Positions 1 through 7,836 of a stretch of DNA of 64,000 nucleotides are shown here, piece after piece. Below the pieces are notes generated by a model, which saw nothing but the letters and a program-made list of their open reading frames with translations, was not told the DNA's origin and ran no database searches. The stretch spans positions 62,001 to 126,000 of the forward strand of contig JAUNGZ010000002.1 in assembly GCA_030524205.1 (NCBI GenBank). Direction: 5' to 3'. The position numbers and the translations under genes are program-made. How positions within the stretch are numbered: position 1 is the first letter of the stretch; the number at the start of each line of letters is the position of its first letter. The DNA is from Eubacteriales bacterium (GTDB taxonomy: Bacteria; Bacillota; Clostridia; Oscillospirales; Butyricicoccaceae).

Positions 1-438
1 AAGGAAAACTACCGCGTGATCGTCATGATCGGCGACGGCGAGTTCGACGAGGGCACCAACTGGGAGGCGCTGATGTCGGGCGGTCACTATCAGCTCAACA
101 ATTTGGTCTGTATTCTGGACAAGAACGGCTTGCAGATGACCGGCACCACCGAGCATGTAATGGATTTGGGCGACGTTGCCGCCAAGGTCAGCGCTTTCGG
201 CTGGAACGTCATCAACGTGGAGGACGGAAACGATATGGCGCAGGTCTGCGCGGCGCTCGACCGGCTGCCGGAGCGGGACTGCGAAAAGCGCGCCAAGCCC
301 ACCTTCATCATCTCCAACACGGTCAAGGGCAAGGGCGTCAGCTTTATGGAAGGCAACCACAAGTGGCACGGCGGCGGCATCGGCGACGAGGATTTAAAGA
401 CCGCGCTGGCGGACGTTGCAAAAATGAGAAAGGCGTGA
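1..438 (+). CDS. Transketolase, N-terminal (TPP-binding) subunit, 5' truncated by window edge
   Basis: Only the last 145 codons are present; the frame is open at base 1, so the real start lies outside the window. The fragment holds the thiamine-diphosphate/Mg motif, GDGE followed about 30 residues later by DKN, and the end of the TPP-binding domain with a KGKGVSFME segment typical of transketolase. It is followed six bases later by the C-terminal half, so this is a two-subunit transketolase of the kind common in Clostridia and archaea. The pair should move two-carbon units between ketoses and aldoses in the cytoplasm. A second, diverged copy of the subunit lies at 22370-23224. Context (GldA-type dehydrogenase and AraC regulator downstream, no kinase) suggests a dedicated sugar or polyol pathway, not the housekeeping pentose phosphate cycle; that is inference. 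Confidence 0.93.
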   Translation, partial: KENYRVIVMIGDGEFDEGTNWEALMSGGHYQLNNLVCILDKNGLQMTGTTEHVMDLGDVAAKVSAFGWNVINVEDGNDMAQVCAALDRLPERDCEKRAKPTFIISNTVKGKGVSFMEGNHKWHGGGIGDEDLKTALADVAKMRKA

Positions 439-444
439 TCCGGT

Positions 445-1410
445 ATGGCAAAGACGACTTACGATTTTGATATGATGCTTTCCAACGCCCGCGAGGCGTA
501 TGGCGAAGAGCTTTACAAAATGGCAAAAGAGGGAAAGGACTTTGTGTTCACCTTCAGCGATAACGTCGCGCCTTCGTCCTCCGCCGGCAAGCTGCTCAAG
601 GAGTTCCCCGAGCGCTGCTTTAACTTCGGCATCGCCGAGCCCGATCAGGTCGGCGCGTCGGCCGGTCTGGCGCTGTCCGGCTGCACGGTCTTTTCGCAGG
701 TGTTCGGCCCCTTCCTGCCGCTGCGCGCGGCCGACCAGATCCACACCGACATCGCGTACAACGACGTAAAGGTGCGTCTGATCGGCACGCACTCGGGCGT
801 GACCGCGGGCGGCGGCCCGACCCATAACGACATTGCCGATCTTGCGCTTTACCGCGCGATTCCCAATCTGACCGTCGTCGTTCCGGCGGACGCGGACCAG
901 TGCTGCCGGTTCATCCGCGCCTCGATGGATTACGAGGGCCCGATGATCATCCGCATCGACCGCGCGGGCTCGCCCAACGTGTATGCGGAGGATTACGAGC
1001 TGGTGATCGGCAAGGCGATCGAGACGCTCGAAGGCACGGACGCTTATATCATCTCCTGCGGCTCCAATATTTACGAATGCCTGATGGCGGCAAAGGCCAT
1101 GAAGGAAAAGCACGGCTCGTCCATCGGCGTGCTGGATATGCACACCATTAAGCCGCTGGATGACGAGGCGATTATCCGCGTGGCGGAAAAGACGGGCAAC
1201 GTCGTCACCGTGGAGGATCATTCGATCAACGGCGGCCTTGGCGGCGCGGTGGCCGAGGTGCTGTGCGAGGCCGGCTATCAGGGCAATTTCAAGCGTGTGG
1301 GCATGCCGGATGAGTTCGCCGTGCTGGGTTCGCCCGACGATATTTATCACTATTACGGCATGGACCGCGACGGCATCGTGGAAAAGCTGGAGAAGATGCT
1401 GGGTGTGTAA
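445..1410 (+). CDS. Transketolase, C-terminal subunit (pyrimidine-binding and C-terminal domains)
   Basis: 321 aa, usual for the C-terminal half of a split transketolase. It carries the catalytic Glu in FGIAEPDQVG (about residue 74), which activates the TPP aminopyrimidine. By hand alignment to E. coli TktA it keeps all four residues that grip the substrate phosphate: Arg in SNAREAY (R358), Ser in VAPSSS (S385), His in THSG (H461) and Arg in IDRAG (R520). The GPTH histidine (H473) is also present, but the Asp at position 469 is replaced by Gly. It should therefore act on phosphorylated sugars, unlike the paralogue at 23228-24178. It starts six bases after the N-terminal subunit, so the two are co-translated. 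The exact sugar is not determined. Confidence 0.93.
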   Translation: MAKTTYDFDMMLSNAREAYGEELYKMAKEGKDFVFTFSDNVAPSSSAGKLLKEFPERCFNFGIAEPDQVGASAGLALSGCTVFSQVFGPFLPLRAADQIHTDIAYNDVKVRLIGTHSGVTAGGGPTHNDIADLALYRAIPNLTVVVPADADQCCRFIRASMDYEGPMIIRIDRAGSPNVYAEDYELVIGKAIETLEGTDAYIISCGSNIYECLMAAKAMKEKHGSSIGVLDMHTIKPLDDEAIIRVAEKTGNVVTVEDHSINGGLGGAVAEVLCEAGYQGNFKRVGMPDEFAVLGSPDDIYHYYGMDRDGIVEKLEKMLGV

Positions 1411-1445
1411 GCGGACGGTGCAAACGAGAAAGCGAGTGAGAACAG

Positions 1446-2558
1446 ATGATGACACAAGTCATGGGCTGCTGCGGAAAATACGTGCAGGGCTACGGCGTCA
1501 TTCATGACCTGAAGAAATATGTGGACTGGATGGGCGACCGGTTTATGGTCGTTGCCAGCAAAAACCGGATGCGCGACCTGAAGGACACCATCGCCGCGGC
1601 GATGGAAGGCAAGGAGCTGTTTTTCTACGAGTTTGTCGGAGAATGCAGCTGGCCCAACATCGAAAAGCTGATGGCTGCCGCCAAAGAGTGCGGCGCGCAG
1701 ACGCTGATCGGCGTGGGCGGCGGCAAGATCGTAGATTCGGTCAAGGCGGCGGCGTTCAAGTGCGGGCTGCTGAACGAAGTGATCATTCCGACGATTGCGG
1801 CGACCGACGCGTATACCAGCGCGGCCTCCTGCATCTATGACGAAGAGACCCATATGATGACCGAGGCCATCAACTCGCCCAAAAATCCCGATCTGGTTCT
1901 GGCCGATACGGAGATCCTGCTCAAAGCGCCGGTGCGGCAGTTCGTTTCCGGCATGGGCGACGCGCTCTCCACCTATGTGGGCGGTCTGGTGTGCCAGCAG
2001 AACTTCATCAACAACCATCACGGCGGCGTGGGCACGCACAGCGCGCTGGCCATTGCCAAGCTGTCCTATGACATGCTGTTCCAGTACGGCCGGCAGGCAA
2101 AACTTGCCGCGGAGAAAAAAGCCCTGAGCGACGCATATAATGCTATAATAGAGGTAAATATTCTAATGAGCGGCATGGGCTTTGAGAACAACGGCTCGTC
2201 GTCCGATCACTGCTTCTATTTCGGCACGCTGGCGCTGCCCGGCCGCGAGGAGTATGTTTACCACGGCGAGGGCGTGGCGTTCTCGACCTGCTGCCAGCTT
2301 GTCATGCAGGGCGCGTCCAACGAGCAGCTCGACGAGGTTTACCGCTTCTGCCGCGACGTCGGCCTGCCGATCACGTTCGACGACATGCACCTGAGCGGCT
2401 TGACCGACGAGGAGTATGACATTATGACCCGCGCGGCGCTGGAGCAGGCGTTCATGGCCAACCAGCCGTTTGAGGTGACGTACGAGAAGGTGCTCGGCGC
2501 GTATAAGGCAGCCGACGCCATTGGACAACTGTATCATAAAGGTGGATCGCTGCTTTGA
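1446..2558 (+). CDS. Glycerol dehydrogenase-like, iron/zinc-containing alcohol dehydrogenase (GldA family)
   Basis: 370 aa, full length for GldA (about 365). The N-terminal half is the NAD-binding domain with GVGGGKIVDSVKA (about residue 92) and the TIPTIAATDAYTSAASC-like stretch seen in GldA. The metal ligands are visible: Asp in GMGDALSTY and two His in SSSDHCF and YHGEGVAF. GldA interconverts glycerol and dihydroxyacetone with NAD(H), but relatives reduce glycolaldehyde, hydroxyacetone and other hydroxy-ketones. It lies 36 bases after the transketolase and probably in its operon, so it may reduce or oxidise the short product of the transketolase reaction (inference). Its end overlaps the TTG start of the next regulator gene by four bases. 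Confidence 0.88.
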   Translation: MMTQVMGCCGKYVQGYGVIHDLKKYVDWMGDRFMVVASKNRMRDLKDTIAAAMEGKELFFYEFVGECSWPNIEKLMAAAKECGAQTLIGVGGGKIVDSVKAAAFKCGLLNEVIIPTIAATDAYTSAASCIYDEETHMMTEAINSPKNPDLVLADTEILLKAPVRQFVSGMGDALSTYVGGLVCQQNFINNHHGGVGTHSALAIAKLSYDMLFQYGRQAKLAAEKKALSDAYNAIIEVNILMSGMGFENNGSSSDHCFYFGTLALPGREEYVYHGEGVAFSTCCQLVMQGASNEQLDEVYRFCRDVGLPITFDDMHLSGLTDEEYDIMTRAALEQAFMANQPFEVTYEKVLGAYKAADAIGQLYHKGGSLL

Positions 2559-3475
2559 AACAGAATGACCGCAGGTACATGAAAAATATTGTCGAGCTTC
2601 CGTTTTCCGGCTATAAGTTTGTGCTGTATTATGCAGAAAAGCTGACGCAGGACATCGCGGAGTTTCCGCACAACCATTTTGAATACGAGCTTTATTATGT
2701 GCTCAGCGGTCAGATACAGATCAACATTGCCGGCAACGTGCAGCGCATTCCGGCAGGGCAGGCGTGCGTTTTGGCGCGCGACATCAAGCACCACGTCTAC
2801 TACGAGCCCGATACGCCCCGGCAGTACATGGCGGTGATTTTCGACGTCGTTCCCTGCGAGCGGCTTTCGATGAACGGCCCGGACGGGGCGGACGAATACG
2901 GCGATATCCGGCAGGTTTTGCAGTCGGTCGATAAAATCGGCTTTCTGCGGCTGGACGAGCCGCCGCACGCGGAGGAGCTGGCGGAACAGTGGCTGCAGGA
3001 GATTGAGCAGCGCCGCCTCGGCTGGAATACGCAGGCGGTCATGCTGTGCTATCAGCTCGTCATGCTGTCGCTCCGGCAGATCTGCACCGCGCCGGTACGG
3101 GACCGGAAGCCTGCCGGAAAGGAAAATCTGGCCATGGCCGTGACCATGTATATCCATGCGCATTATCCGGAGGATATTACGCTGGAAAGCGCGGCAAAAG
3201 CGCTCAACGTGTCTCCGCGCCATGTGAACAGGGCGTATAAGTCGGAATATTCCACCACTTTTATGAAAAACGCCAACCTGCTCCGCATTGCTTACGCCAA
3301 GAACTATCTGTGCACCACCGATTATTCGATCGAAGAGATTGCGGAAAAAGTAGGTTTTACCTCCTCACGCGCGCTGTACAGGCTGTTTCAGCAATATGAG
3401 GGACTGTCCCTCTCGCAGTACAGAGAGCAGCATAGGAAAAAAACGCCCCCTGCGGATGAGGAGAAAGACGGCTGA
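2555..3475 (+). CDS. AraC-family transcriptional regulator
   Basis: 306 aa. The N-terminal cupin-like sensor domain (about 20-110, with HNHFEYELYYVLSG) is followed by a C-terminal double helix-turn-helix AraC DNA-binding domain (about 195-295, ending VGFTSSRALYRLFQQYEG). The TTG start at 2555 overlaps the dehydrogenase stop and has AAAGGTGG nine bases upstream; an in-frame ATG at 2579 has no better site. Translational coupling to the upstream operon implies that the regulator controls the transketolase/dehydrogenase genes in response to their sugar. A strong intrinsic terminator follows at 3544-3583. Confidence 0.88.
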   Translation: MKQNDRRYMKNIVELPFSGYKFVLYYAEKLTQDIAEFPHNHFEYELYYVLSGQIQINIAGNVQRIPAGQACVLARDIKHHVYYEPDTPRQYMAVIFDVVPCERLSMNGPDGADEYGDIRQVLQSVDKIGFLRLDEPPHAEELAEQWLQEIEQRRLGWNTQAVMLCYQLVMLSLRQICTAPVRDRKPAGKENLAMAVTMYIHAHYPEDITLESAAKALNVSPRHVNRAYKSEYSTTFMKNANLLRIAYAKNYLCTTDYSIEEIAEKVGFTSSRALYRLFQQYEGLSLSQYREQHRKKTPPADEEKDG

Positions 3476-3543
3476 AACGCGCGGAGGAGGCCGGAGCACA
3501 GCGGCTTCGGGCAGGAATAAGACGTTTTCAAAACGCATAAGGA

Positions 3544-3583
3544 AACAGCCTATAAAGCGGCGGCGCTTTATAGGCTGTTTTTT
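3544..3583 (+). terminator. Intrinsic terminator of the first transketolase operon
   Basis: Near-perfect stem (AACAGCCTATAAAG / CTTTATAGGCTGTT) closing on a GCGGCGGC loop and followed by a T run. It lies 69 bases after the AraC stop. Confidence 0.9.
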
Positions 3584-3683
3584 GATGTAAAAAACGGAAT
3601 CCGCAGAGCGGGCGCACGGGCGGCCGCGCGGACCGGTTCCCGGCGGTTTCCGTGCGGTAACTAAGTTATATAATTGTATGTAC

Positions 3684-3712
3684 TTGTTAATTCCGGGGCA
3701 GGTCTATATAAT
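3684..3712 (+). promoter_or_regulatory. Sigma-A type promoter for the ferredoxin/OpuF operon
   Basis: TTGTTA (3684-3689), exactly 17 bases, then TATAAT (3707-3712); the gene starts 50 bases downstream. A small palindrome TAACTAAGTTA lies just upstream (about 3659) and could be a regulator site. Confidence 0.75.
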
Positions 3713-3761
3713 AATCCTATGGAACAGATAGGAGACGGCCTATGGAGAGGATGGGGAAGGA

Positions 3762-4382
3762 ATGACGGCTAAGGCATGCTTGCAGCTTTTACGGACGGTC
3801 AAGGACGCCGCCTTTGCGACGGTGGACGGAGCCGGCCGCCCGCAGGTGCGCGTCATCGACGTGATGCTGGTCGAGGACGAAGCGCTGTACTTCTGCACGG
3901 CGCGCGGCAAGGAGTTCTGCGAACAGCTGATAAGCGGCGGCTATGCCGCCGTCACGGCGATGAACAAGGCGTTTCAAACGGTTCGGCTGAGCGGGCCGGT
4001 GGAAAAGCTGGACGAGCAGAAACGGTGGATCGACCGCATTTTCGAGGCAAATCCGGTGATGAACGGGGTGTATCCGGGCGAAAGCCGCTATATTCTGGAG
4101 CCGTTTTGCATCAGAAGCGGGCAGCTCGAATTTTTCGACCTCGGAAAATCGCCCATCGAGCGGGCGTACTTTTCGATTGGAACGGCCGCGCCGGCGGAAA
4201 AGGGCTACGAGATCACCGACGCCTGCGTCGGCTGCGGCCGGTGCGCGAAGCAATGTCCGCAACAGTGCATTGACGTGGGAAAACCGTATAAAATCCGGCA
4301 GAGCCACTGCCTGCACTGCGGGCTGTGCGGCGAAAGCTGCCCTGTGAGGGCGGTCGTCAGGCGGGGGGCGCGGACATGCTGA
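3762..4382 (+). CDS. Pyridoxamine 5'-phosphate oxidase-like flavin domain fused to 2x[4Fe-4S] ferredoxin
   Basis: 206 aa. Residues 1-135 form a PNPOx-like split-barrel (FATVDGAGRPQVRVIDVM, then LYFCTARGKEFCEQL), which normally binds FMN or F420. Residues 147-200 carry two CxxCxxCxxxC clusters (CVGCGRCAKQC and CLHCGLCGESC) for two [4Fe-4S] centres. Such proteins are presumed cytoplasmic electron-transfer reductases; the substrate is unknown. The ATG at 3762 follows GGAAGG closely. The stop overlaps the next start by seven bases (ATGCTGA), so it is translationally coupled to an osmolyte transporter, an unexpected partner. It could reduce an imported compound or simply be stress-induced with it; the sequence does not decide. 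Confidence 0.85.
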   Translation: MTAKACLQLLRTVKDAAFATVDGAGRPQVRVIDVMLVEDEALYFCTARGKEFCEQLISGGYAAVTAMNKAFQTVRLSGPVEKLDEQKRWIDRIFEANPVMNGVYPGESRYILEPFCIRSGQLEFFDLGKSPIERAYFSIGTAAPAEKGYEITDACVGCGRCAKQCPQQCIDVGKPYKIRQSHCLHCGLCGESCPVRAVVRRGARTC

Positions 4383-5914
4383 ACGATATCGGAACATTGT
4401 TTTGGGAGCGGAAGGGATTCTTCCTCGGCCTTTTGTGGGAGCATCTTGAAATATCCTTGCTCGCCATTTTGATCGCGGTCGTGTTCGGCGGGGTCGTGGG
4501 CGTTCTGATCAGCGAATACCAGAACGCCGCCAAGCCGGCTCTTGGCGTGATCAATTTCCTATATACCATTCCGTCCATTTCCATGCTGGGCTTTTTGATC
4601 CCGTTTTCGGGCATCGGCAACGCGACCGCGGTGATCGCGCTGACGATATACGCGCTGCTTCCGATGGTGCGCAGCACGCATACCGGCCTGTCCCATGTGG
4701 ACGCGGGCATTTTGGAGGCCGCCAAGGGCATGGGCAGCACGCGGGCGCAGATCTTGTTCAAGATCAAGCTGCCGCTGGCCCTGCCCGTGATCATGTCGGG
4801 CATCCGCGGCATGGTCACGATGACGATCGCGCTGGCCGGCATCGCCTCGTTCATCGGCGCGGGCGGGCTGGGCGTCGCCATCTACCGCGGCATTACCACG
4901 AACAACGCCGCGATGACGGTCGTCGGCAGCCTTTTGATCGCATTGCTCGCGCTCTTCATGGATTTTGTGCTCGGCGTGATCGAGAAACGCATGGCCAAGC
5001 GCTCGGCCAAAGCCAGACGCGCCAACCGCATGCTGGCCGCCGTCGCCGCGCTGCTGTGCCTTGCGGTCGCCGGCGGGGCGTTTTTCGGCATGCGCGGGGA
5101 CGATACCATTAAAATCGCGACCAAACCGATGACTGAGCAGTATATCATCGGCGAAATGCTGGATATTCTGATCGAGCAGGACACCGGTCTTACCGTCGAG
5201 CTGACCGAGGGCGTAGGCGGCGGCACCTCCAACATCCAGCCCGCGATGGAAAAGGGCGAGTTCGACCTTTATCCCGAATACACCGGCACCGGCTGGAGCA
5301 TGGTGCTGAAAAAGGACGGCCTGTACACCGAGGATCTGTTCGACCAGATGCAGCGGGCGTATCAGGACGAGCTGCAAATGCAGTGGGCGGGCATGTACGG
5401 CTTCAACAACACCTTCGGCTTGGTTGTGCGGCGCGCGCTTGCGGAGCAGTACGGCCTCAAAACCTATTCCGACCTGCGCGCTGTGGCGGGCGGGCTTACC
5501 TTTGGCTCGGAGTACGATTTTTACGAGCGGGAGGACGGCTTCGACGCGCTGTGCGACGCATACGGCTTCAATTTCAAAAAAACCGTCGATCTGGATATCG
5601 GCCTGAAATATCAGGCGATCAATCAGGGCAAGATCGACGTGATGAACATTTTCACGACGGACGGGCAGCTCAGCGTGGCCGACGTTGTGGTGCTTGAGGA
5701 CGACCTGCACTTCTATCCATCCTACCAGTGCGGCAACGTCGTCCGCATGGAAACGCTCGAAGCCCATCCCGAGCTGGGCGCGGTGCTCGATTCGCTGGGC
5801 GGTAAAATAAGCGACGACGCCATGGCGCGGATGAATTACAGCGTGGAAACCGAAGGGAAAGAGCCGCGCGCGGTTGCAAGGGAGTTCTTGCAGACCGCCG
5901 GGCTGCTGCGATGA
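4376..5914 (+). CDS. Glycine betaine/choline-type ABC transporter, fused permease and substrate-binding protein (OpuF-type)
   Basis: 512 aa from ATG 4376. Residues about 20-215 are an OpuC/OpuF-type inner-membrane permease with five to six hydrophobic segments and a BPD_transp loop (EAAKGMGSTRAQILFKIKLP). After a basic linker and one more membrane helix (about 220-238), residues about 242-510 form an OpuAC-type binding domain (KIATKPMTEQYIIGEML, then FDLYPEYTGTGW). The permease and receptor are thus one polypeptide, as in Bacillus OpuFB, and the receptor domain would face outside. It pairs with the ATPase 13 bases downstream to import compatible solutes such as betaine, carnitine or choline. 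The exact ligand cannot be read from the sequence. Confidence 0.92.
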   Translation: MLNDIGTLFWERKGFFLGLLWEHLEISLLAILIAVVFGGVVGVLISEYQNAAKPALGVINFLYTIPSISMLGFLIPFSGIGNATAVIALTIYALLPMVRSTHTGLSHVDAGILEAAKGMGSTRAQILFKIKLPLALPVIMSGIRGMVTMTIALAGIASFIGAGGLGVAIYRGITTNNAAMTVVGSLLIALLALFMDFVLGVIEKRMAKRSAKARRANRMLAAVAALLCLAVAGGAFFGMRGDDTIKIATKPMTEQYIIGEMLDILIEQDTGLTVELTEGVGGGTSNIQPAMEKGEFDLYPEYTGTGWSMVLKKDGLYTEDLFDQMQRAYQDELQMQWAGMYGFNNTFGLVVRRALAEQYGLKTYSDLRAVAGGLTFGSEYDFYEREDGFDALCDAYGFNFKKTVDLDIGLKYQAINQGKIDVMNIFTTDGQLSVADVVVLEDDLHFYPSYQCGNVVRMETLEAHPELGAVLDSLGGKISDDAMARMNYSVETEGKEPRAVAREFLQTAGLLR

Positions 5915-5927
5915 AGGAGGGCCGGCT

Positions 5928-6743
5928 ATGTCTGCCGCAATCGAATTTCGGAACGTCAAAAAAGCGTACGGGGAAAATACCGTGCTGGACGATTTTAACC
6001 TGCGCGTGGAAAAGGGGGAGTTCGTCACCGTGATCGGCTCCTCCGGCTGCGGCAAAACCACGGCGCTCAAAATGGTAAACGGCTTGATCGAGCCGACGGC
6101 AGGGGATATCCTGCTGTTCGGAGAAAACATCAGGGGTAAGGACATGATTTCGCTGCGCCGCAACATCGGCTACGCGATTCAGGGCAGCGTGCTGTTTCCG
6201 CACATGACGGTCGAGCGGAATATTTCCTATGTGCCCGGCCTGCTCAACAAGCGGGACAAGGCGAAAACCAAGGCCGCGGTCAGCAAGTGGATGCGGATCG
6301 TCGGCTTGGAGGAGGGCCTGCGCGAGCGGTACCCGAGCGAGCTGTCCGGCGGGCAGCAGCAGCGGGTCGGCATCGCCCGCTCGCTCGCCGCGTCCCCCGA
6401 CGTGCTGCTGATGGACGAGCCGTTCGGCGCGGTCGACGGCATCACCCGCGGGCAATTACAGGCCGAGCTGCGGCGGATCTATGAGGAAACGGGCATTACG
6501 GTGCTGTTTGTGACGCACGATATCGCGGAGGCGCTCAAGCTCGGCACCAAGGTGCTGGTGATGGACGCGGGCCGGATCCAGCAGTACGCCGCCCCCGCCG
6601 AGCTGCTGCAAAACCCGGCGACCGATTTTGTCAAGCGGCTGGTAGAACGGGAGCGCCGCACCTGCCGCCTGCCCGAGGAACGGCTCGGCGCCTGCGAGCA
6701 CAGCGGCGCGGCGTGTGCGAACGCTTTGTGCGGCGGCGCGTGA
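5928..6743 (+). CDS. Glycine betaine/choline-type ABC transporter ATP-binding protein (OpuCA/OpuFA-like)
   Basis: 271 aa from ATG 5928, with AAGGAGG seven bases upstream. Walker A GSSGCGKTT, Q-loop in YAIQGSVLFPH, signature LSGGQQQRVG, Walker B VLLMDEPFGAVD and the switch His in VTHDIAEAL are all intact. It is shorter than OpuCA (about 380 aa) because the C-terminal CBS pair that senses ionic strength is missing. In its place is a short tail with three cysteines (CEHSGAACANALCGGA). Osmotic gating must therefore be absent or done otherwise. It ends the operon; a terminator follows. Confidence 0.92.
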   Translation: MSAAIEFRNVKKAYGENTVLDDFNLRVEKGEFVTVIGSSGCGKTTALKMVNGLIEPTAGDILLFGENIRGKDMISLRRNIGYAIQGSVLFPHMTVERNISYVPGLLNKRDKAKTKAAVSKWMRIVGLEEGLRERYPSELSGGQQQRVGIARSLAASPDVLLMDEPFGAVDGITRGQLQAELRRIYEETGITVLFVTHDIAEALKLGTKVLVMDAGRIQQYAAPAELLQNPATDFVKRLVERERRTCRLPEERLGACEHSGAACANALCGGA

Positions 6744-6786
6744 CCGGAGGCCGGAGGACCGCCGCAGAGCCTATATCGTCCTGATA

Positions 6787-6820
6787 AAAACGCCGAAACG
6801 GTTTCGTTTCGGCGTTTTTG
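6787..6820 (+). terminator. Intrinsic terminator after the OpuF operon
   Basis: Perfect 13-14 bp stem (AAAACGCCGAAACG / CGTTTCGGCGTTTT) with a short loop and T run, 44 bases after the ATPase stop. From here to 7020 I see only a weak TATAAT at 6980 without a clear -35, and a small inverted repeat at 6919-6938. Confidence 0.9.
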
Positions 6821-7019
6821 GCATGCAAACGGCGCCTTCGCGCCGCGGCGGGCCGCGGATCTGGGAGAAACTACCTGCGCGCACGGCGGAAAAATTATGA
6901 TATACTGGTAAACGGAGAACTTCAAAAAAATGTTGAAGAACACAAAAAAATATCGGACGCTTTTTGCAGCCCGTCCCGCTATAATGTAGTCAAATACAAA
7001 GCAGGGAGGCAATGCGGAA

Positions 7020-7757
7020 ATGCCGGATATTTTAACGACGCTCAGCGAGCTGTTCGCGGCGTGCGAAGCGGTCGATCTGTCGCCCACACTGGAAAACGAT
7101 ATCCCGCGCTGGCCGACGCACCCGCCGCTCGTCATTCAGCCGACCGTGACCCATCCGCACGACGGCTACTACTGCCAGACGCTGTTTCTGGGCGAGCATA
7201 CCGGCGCGCACGTGGACGCGCCCGCGCATCAGGTCAGCGCGATGATGGAAAGCACGATCGAGACCTATCCGCCCGATTATCTGTGCGGGCAGGCGGTCAC
7301 GTATCCGCTGCACCGGCTGAACATGAAGCCGGGACAGCGCATCACCGCCGAGCAAATACTGCGGCTGGAAGAGGAGATGGGAACGGCCGCGGGTGAAAAC
7401 GAAATCGTATTGATGGATTTCCATTGGTTCCGGTACTGGACGACGGCGGGGGACTGGAAGTATTACGCGAAAAACGAACCGGGTCTGGCGGAGGACGCCG
7501 TCCGGCTGTTTGCCGAACGGAAGGTGCGGGCGGTCGGCAGCGACACCATCGCGTGCGACACGCCGGTGATCGCGGGAGAGGAGCTTGAATCCTACGGGCA
7601 TCATATGCACTGGCTGCCCAACCATATTTTGATCATGGAAGAGTTGCAGAATCTGGACAGGCTTCCGGTGCGCTGTTATTTTATTGCCGTGCCGCTCAAG
7701 ATCAAAAACGGCTCCGGCTCCCCCATCCGGCCCTTCGCGCTGGTCCCGAGAAATTGA
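7020..7757 (+). CDS. Cyclase-family hydrolase (kynurenine formamidase-like)
   Basis: 245 aa. It has the metal-site signature of the cyclase/KynB family: HTGAHVDAPAH (about residue 60), then DTIACDTP and HHMHWLPNHILIMEEL near the C-terminus, which supply the remaining His/Glu ligands. Family members hydrolyse N-formylkynurenine, isatin or cyclic amides and lactones with a divalent metal. No tryptophan-degradation genes surround it, so kynurenine is unlikely to be the substrate. A carbohydrate-derived lactone or amide would fit the neighbourhood (inference). AGGGAGG lies ten bases before the ATG. It has its own terminator and looks monocistronic. Confidence 0.82.
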   Translation: MPDILTTLSELFAACEAVDLSPTLENDIPRWPTHPPLVIQPTVTHPHDGYYCQTLFLGEHTGAHVDAPAHQVSAMMESTIETYPPDYLCGQAVTYPLHRLNMKPGQRITAEQILRLEEEMGTAAGENEIVLMDFHWFRYWTTAGDWKYYAKNEPGLAEDAVRLFAERKVRAVGSDTIACDTPVIAGEELESYGHHMHWLPNHILIMEELQNLDRLPVRCYFIAVPLKIKNGSGSPIRPFALVPRN

Positions 7758-7768
7758 ACAGATAAAAT

Positions 7769-7816
7769 AAGCCGCTTTGCACAGAGGAAAATCCCTTTAT
7801 GCAGGGCGGCTTTTTG
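7769..7816 (+). terminator. Terminator between the cyclase gene and the two-component operon
   Basis: AAGCCGCTTTGC pairs with TGCAGGGCGGCTT (two G-T pairs) over a loop of about 20 bases and is followed by TTTTTG. Confidence 0.7.
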
Positions 7817-7836
7817 TTTTGCGGGGGAGGCGTTCT

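Noticed and set aside
4559..6166. 535-codon minus-strand frame opposite the OpuF genes, and similar long antisense frames at 12158-13861, 22307-24235 and 44581-46353
   Set aside because: All are mirror frames of well-identified genes with third-position GC bias.
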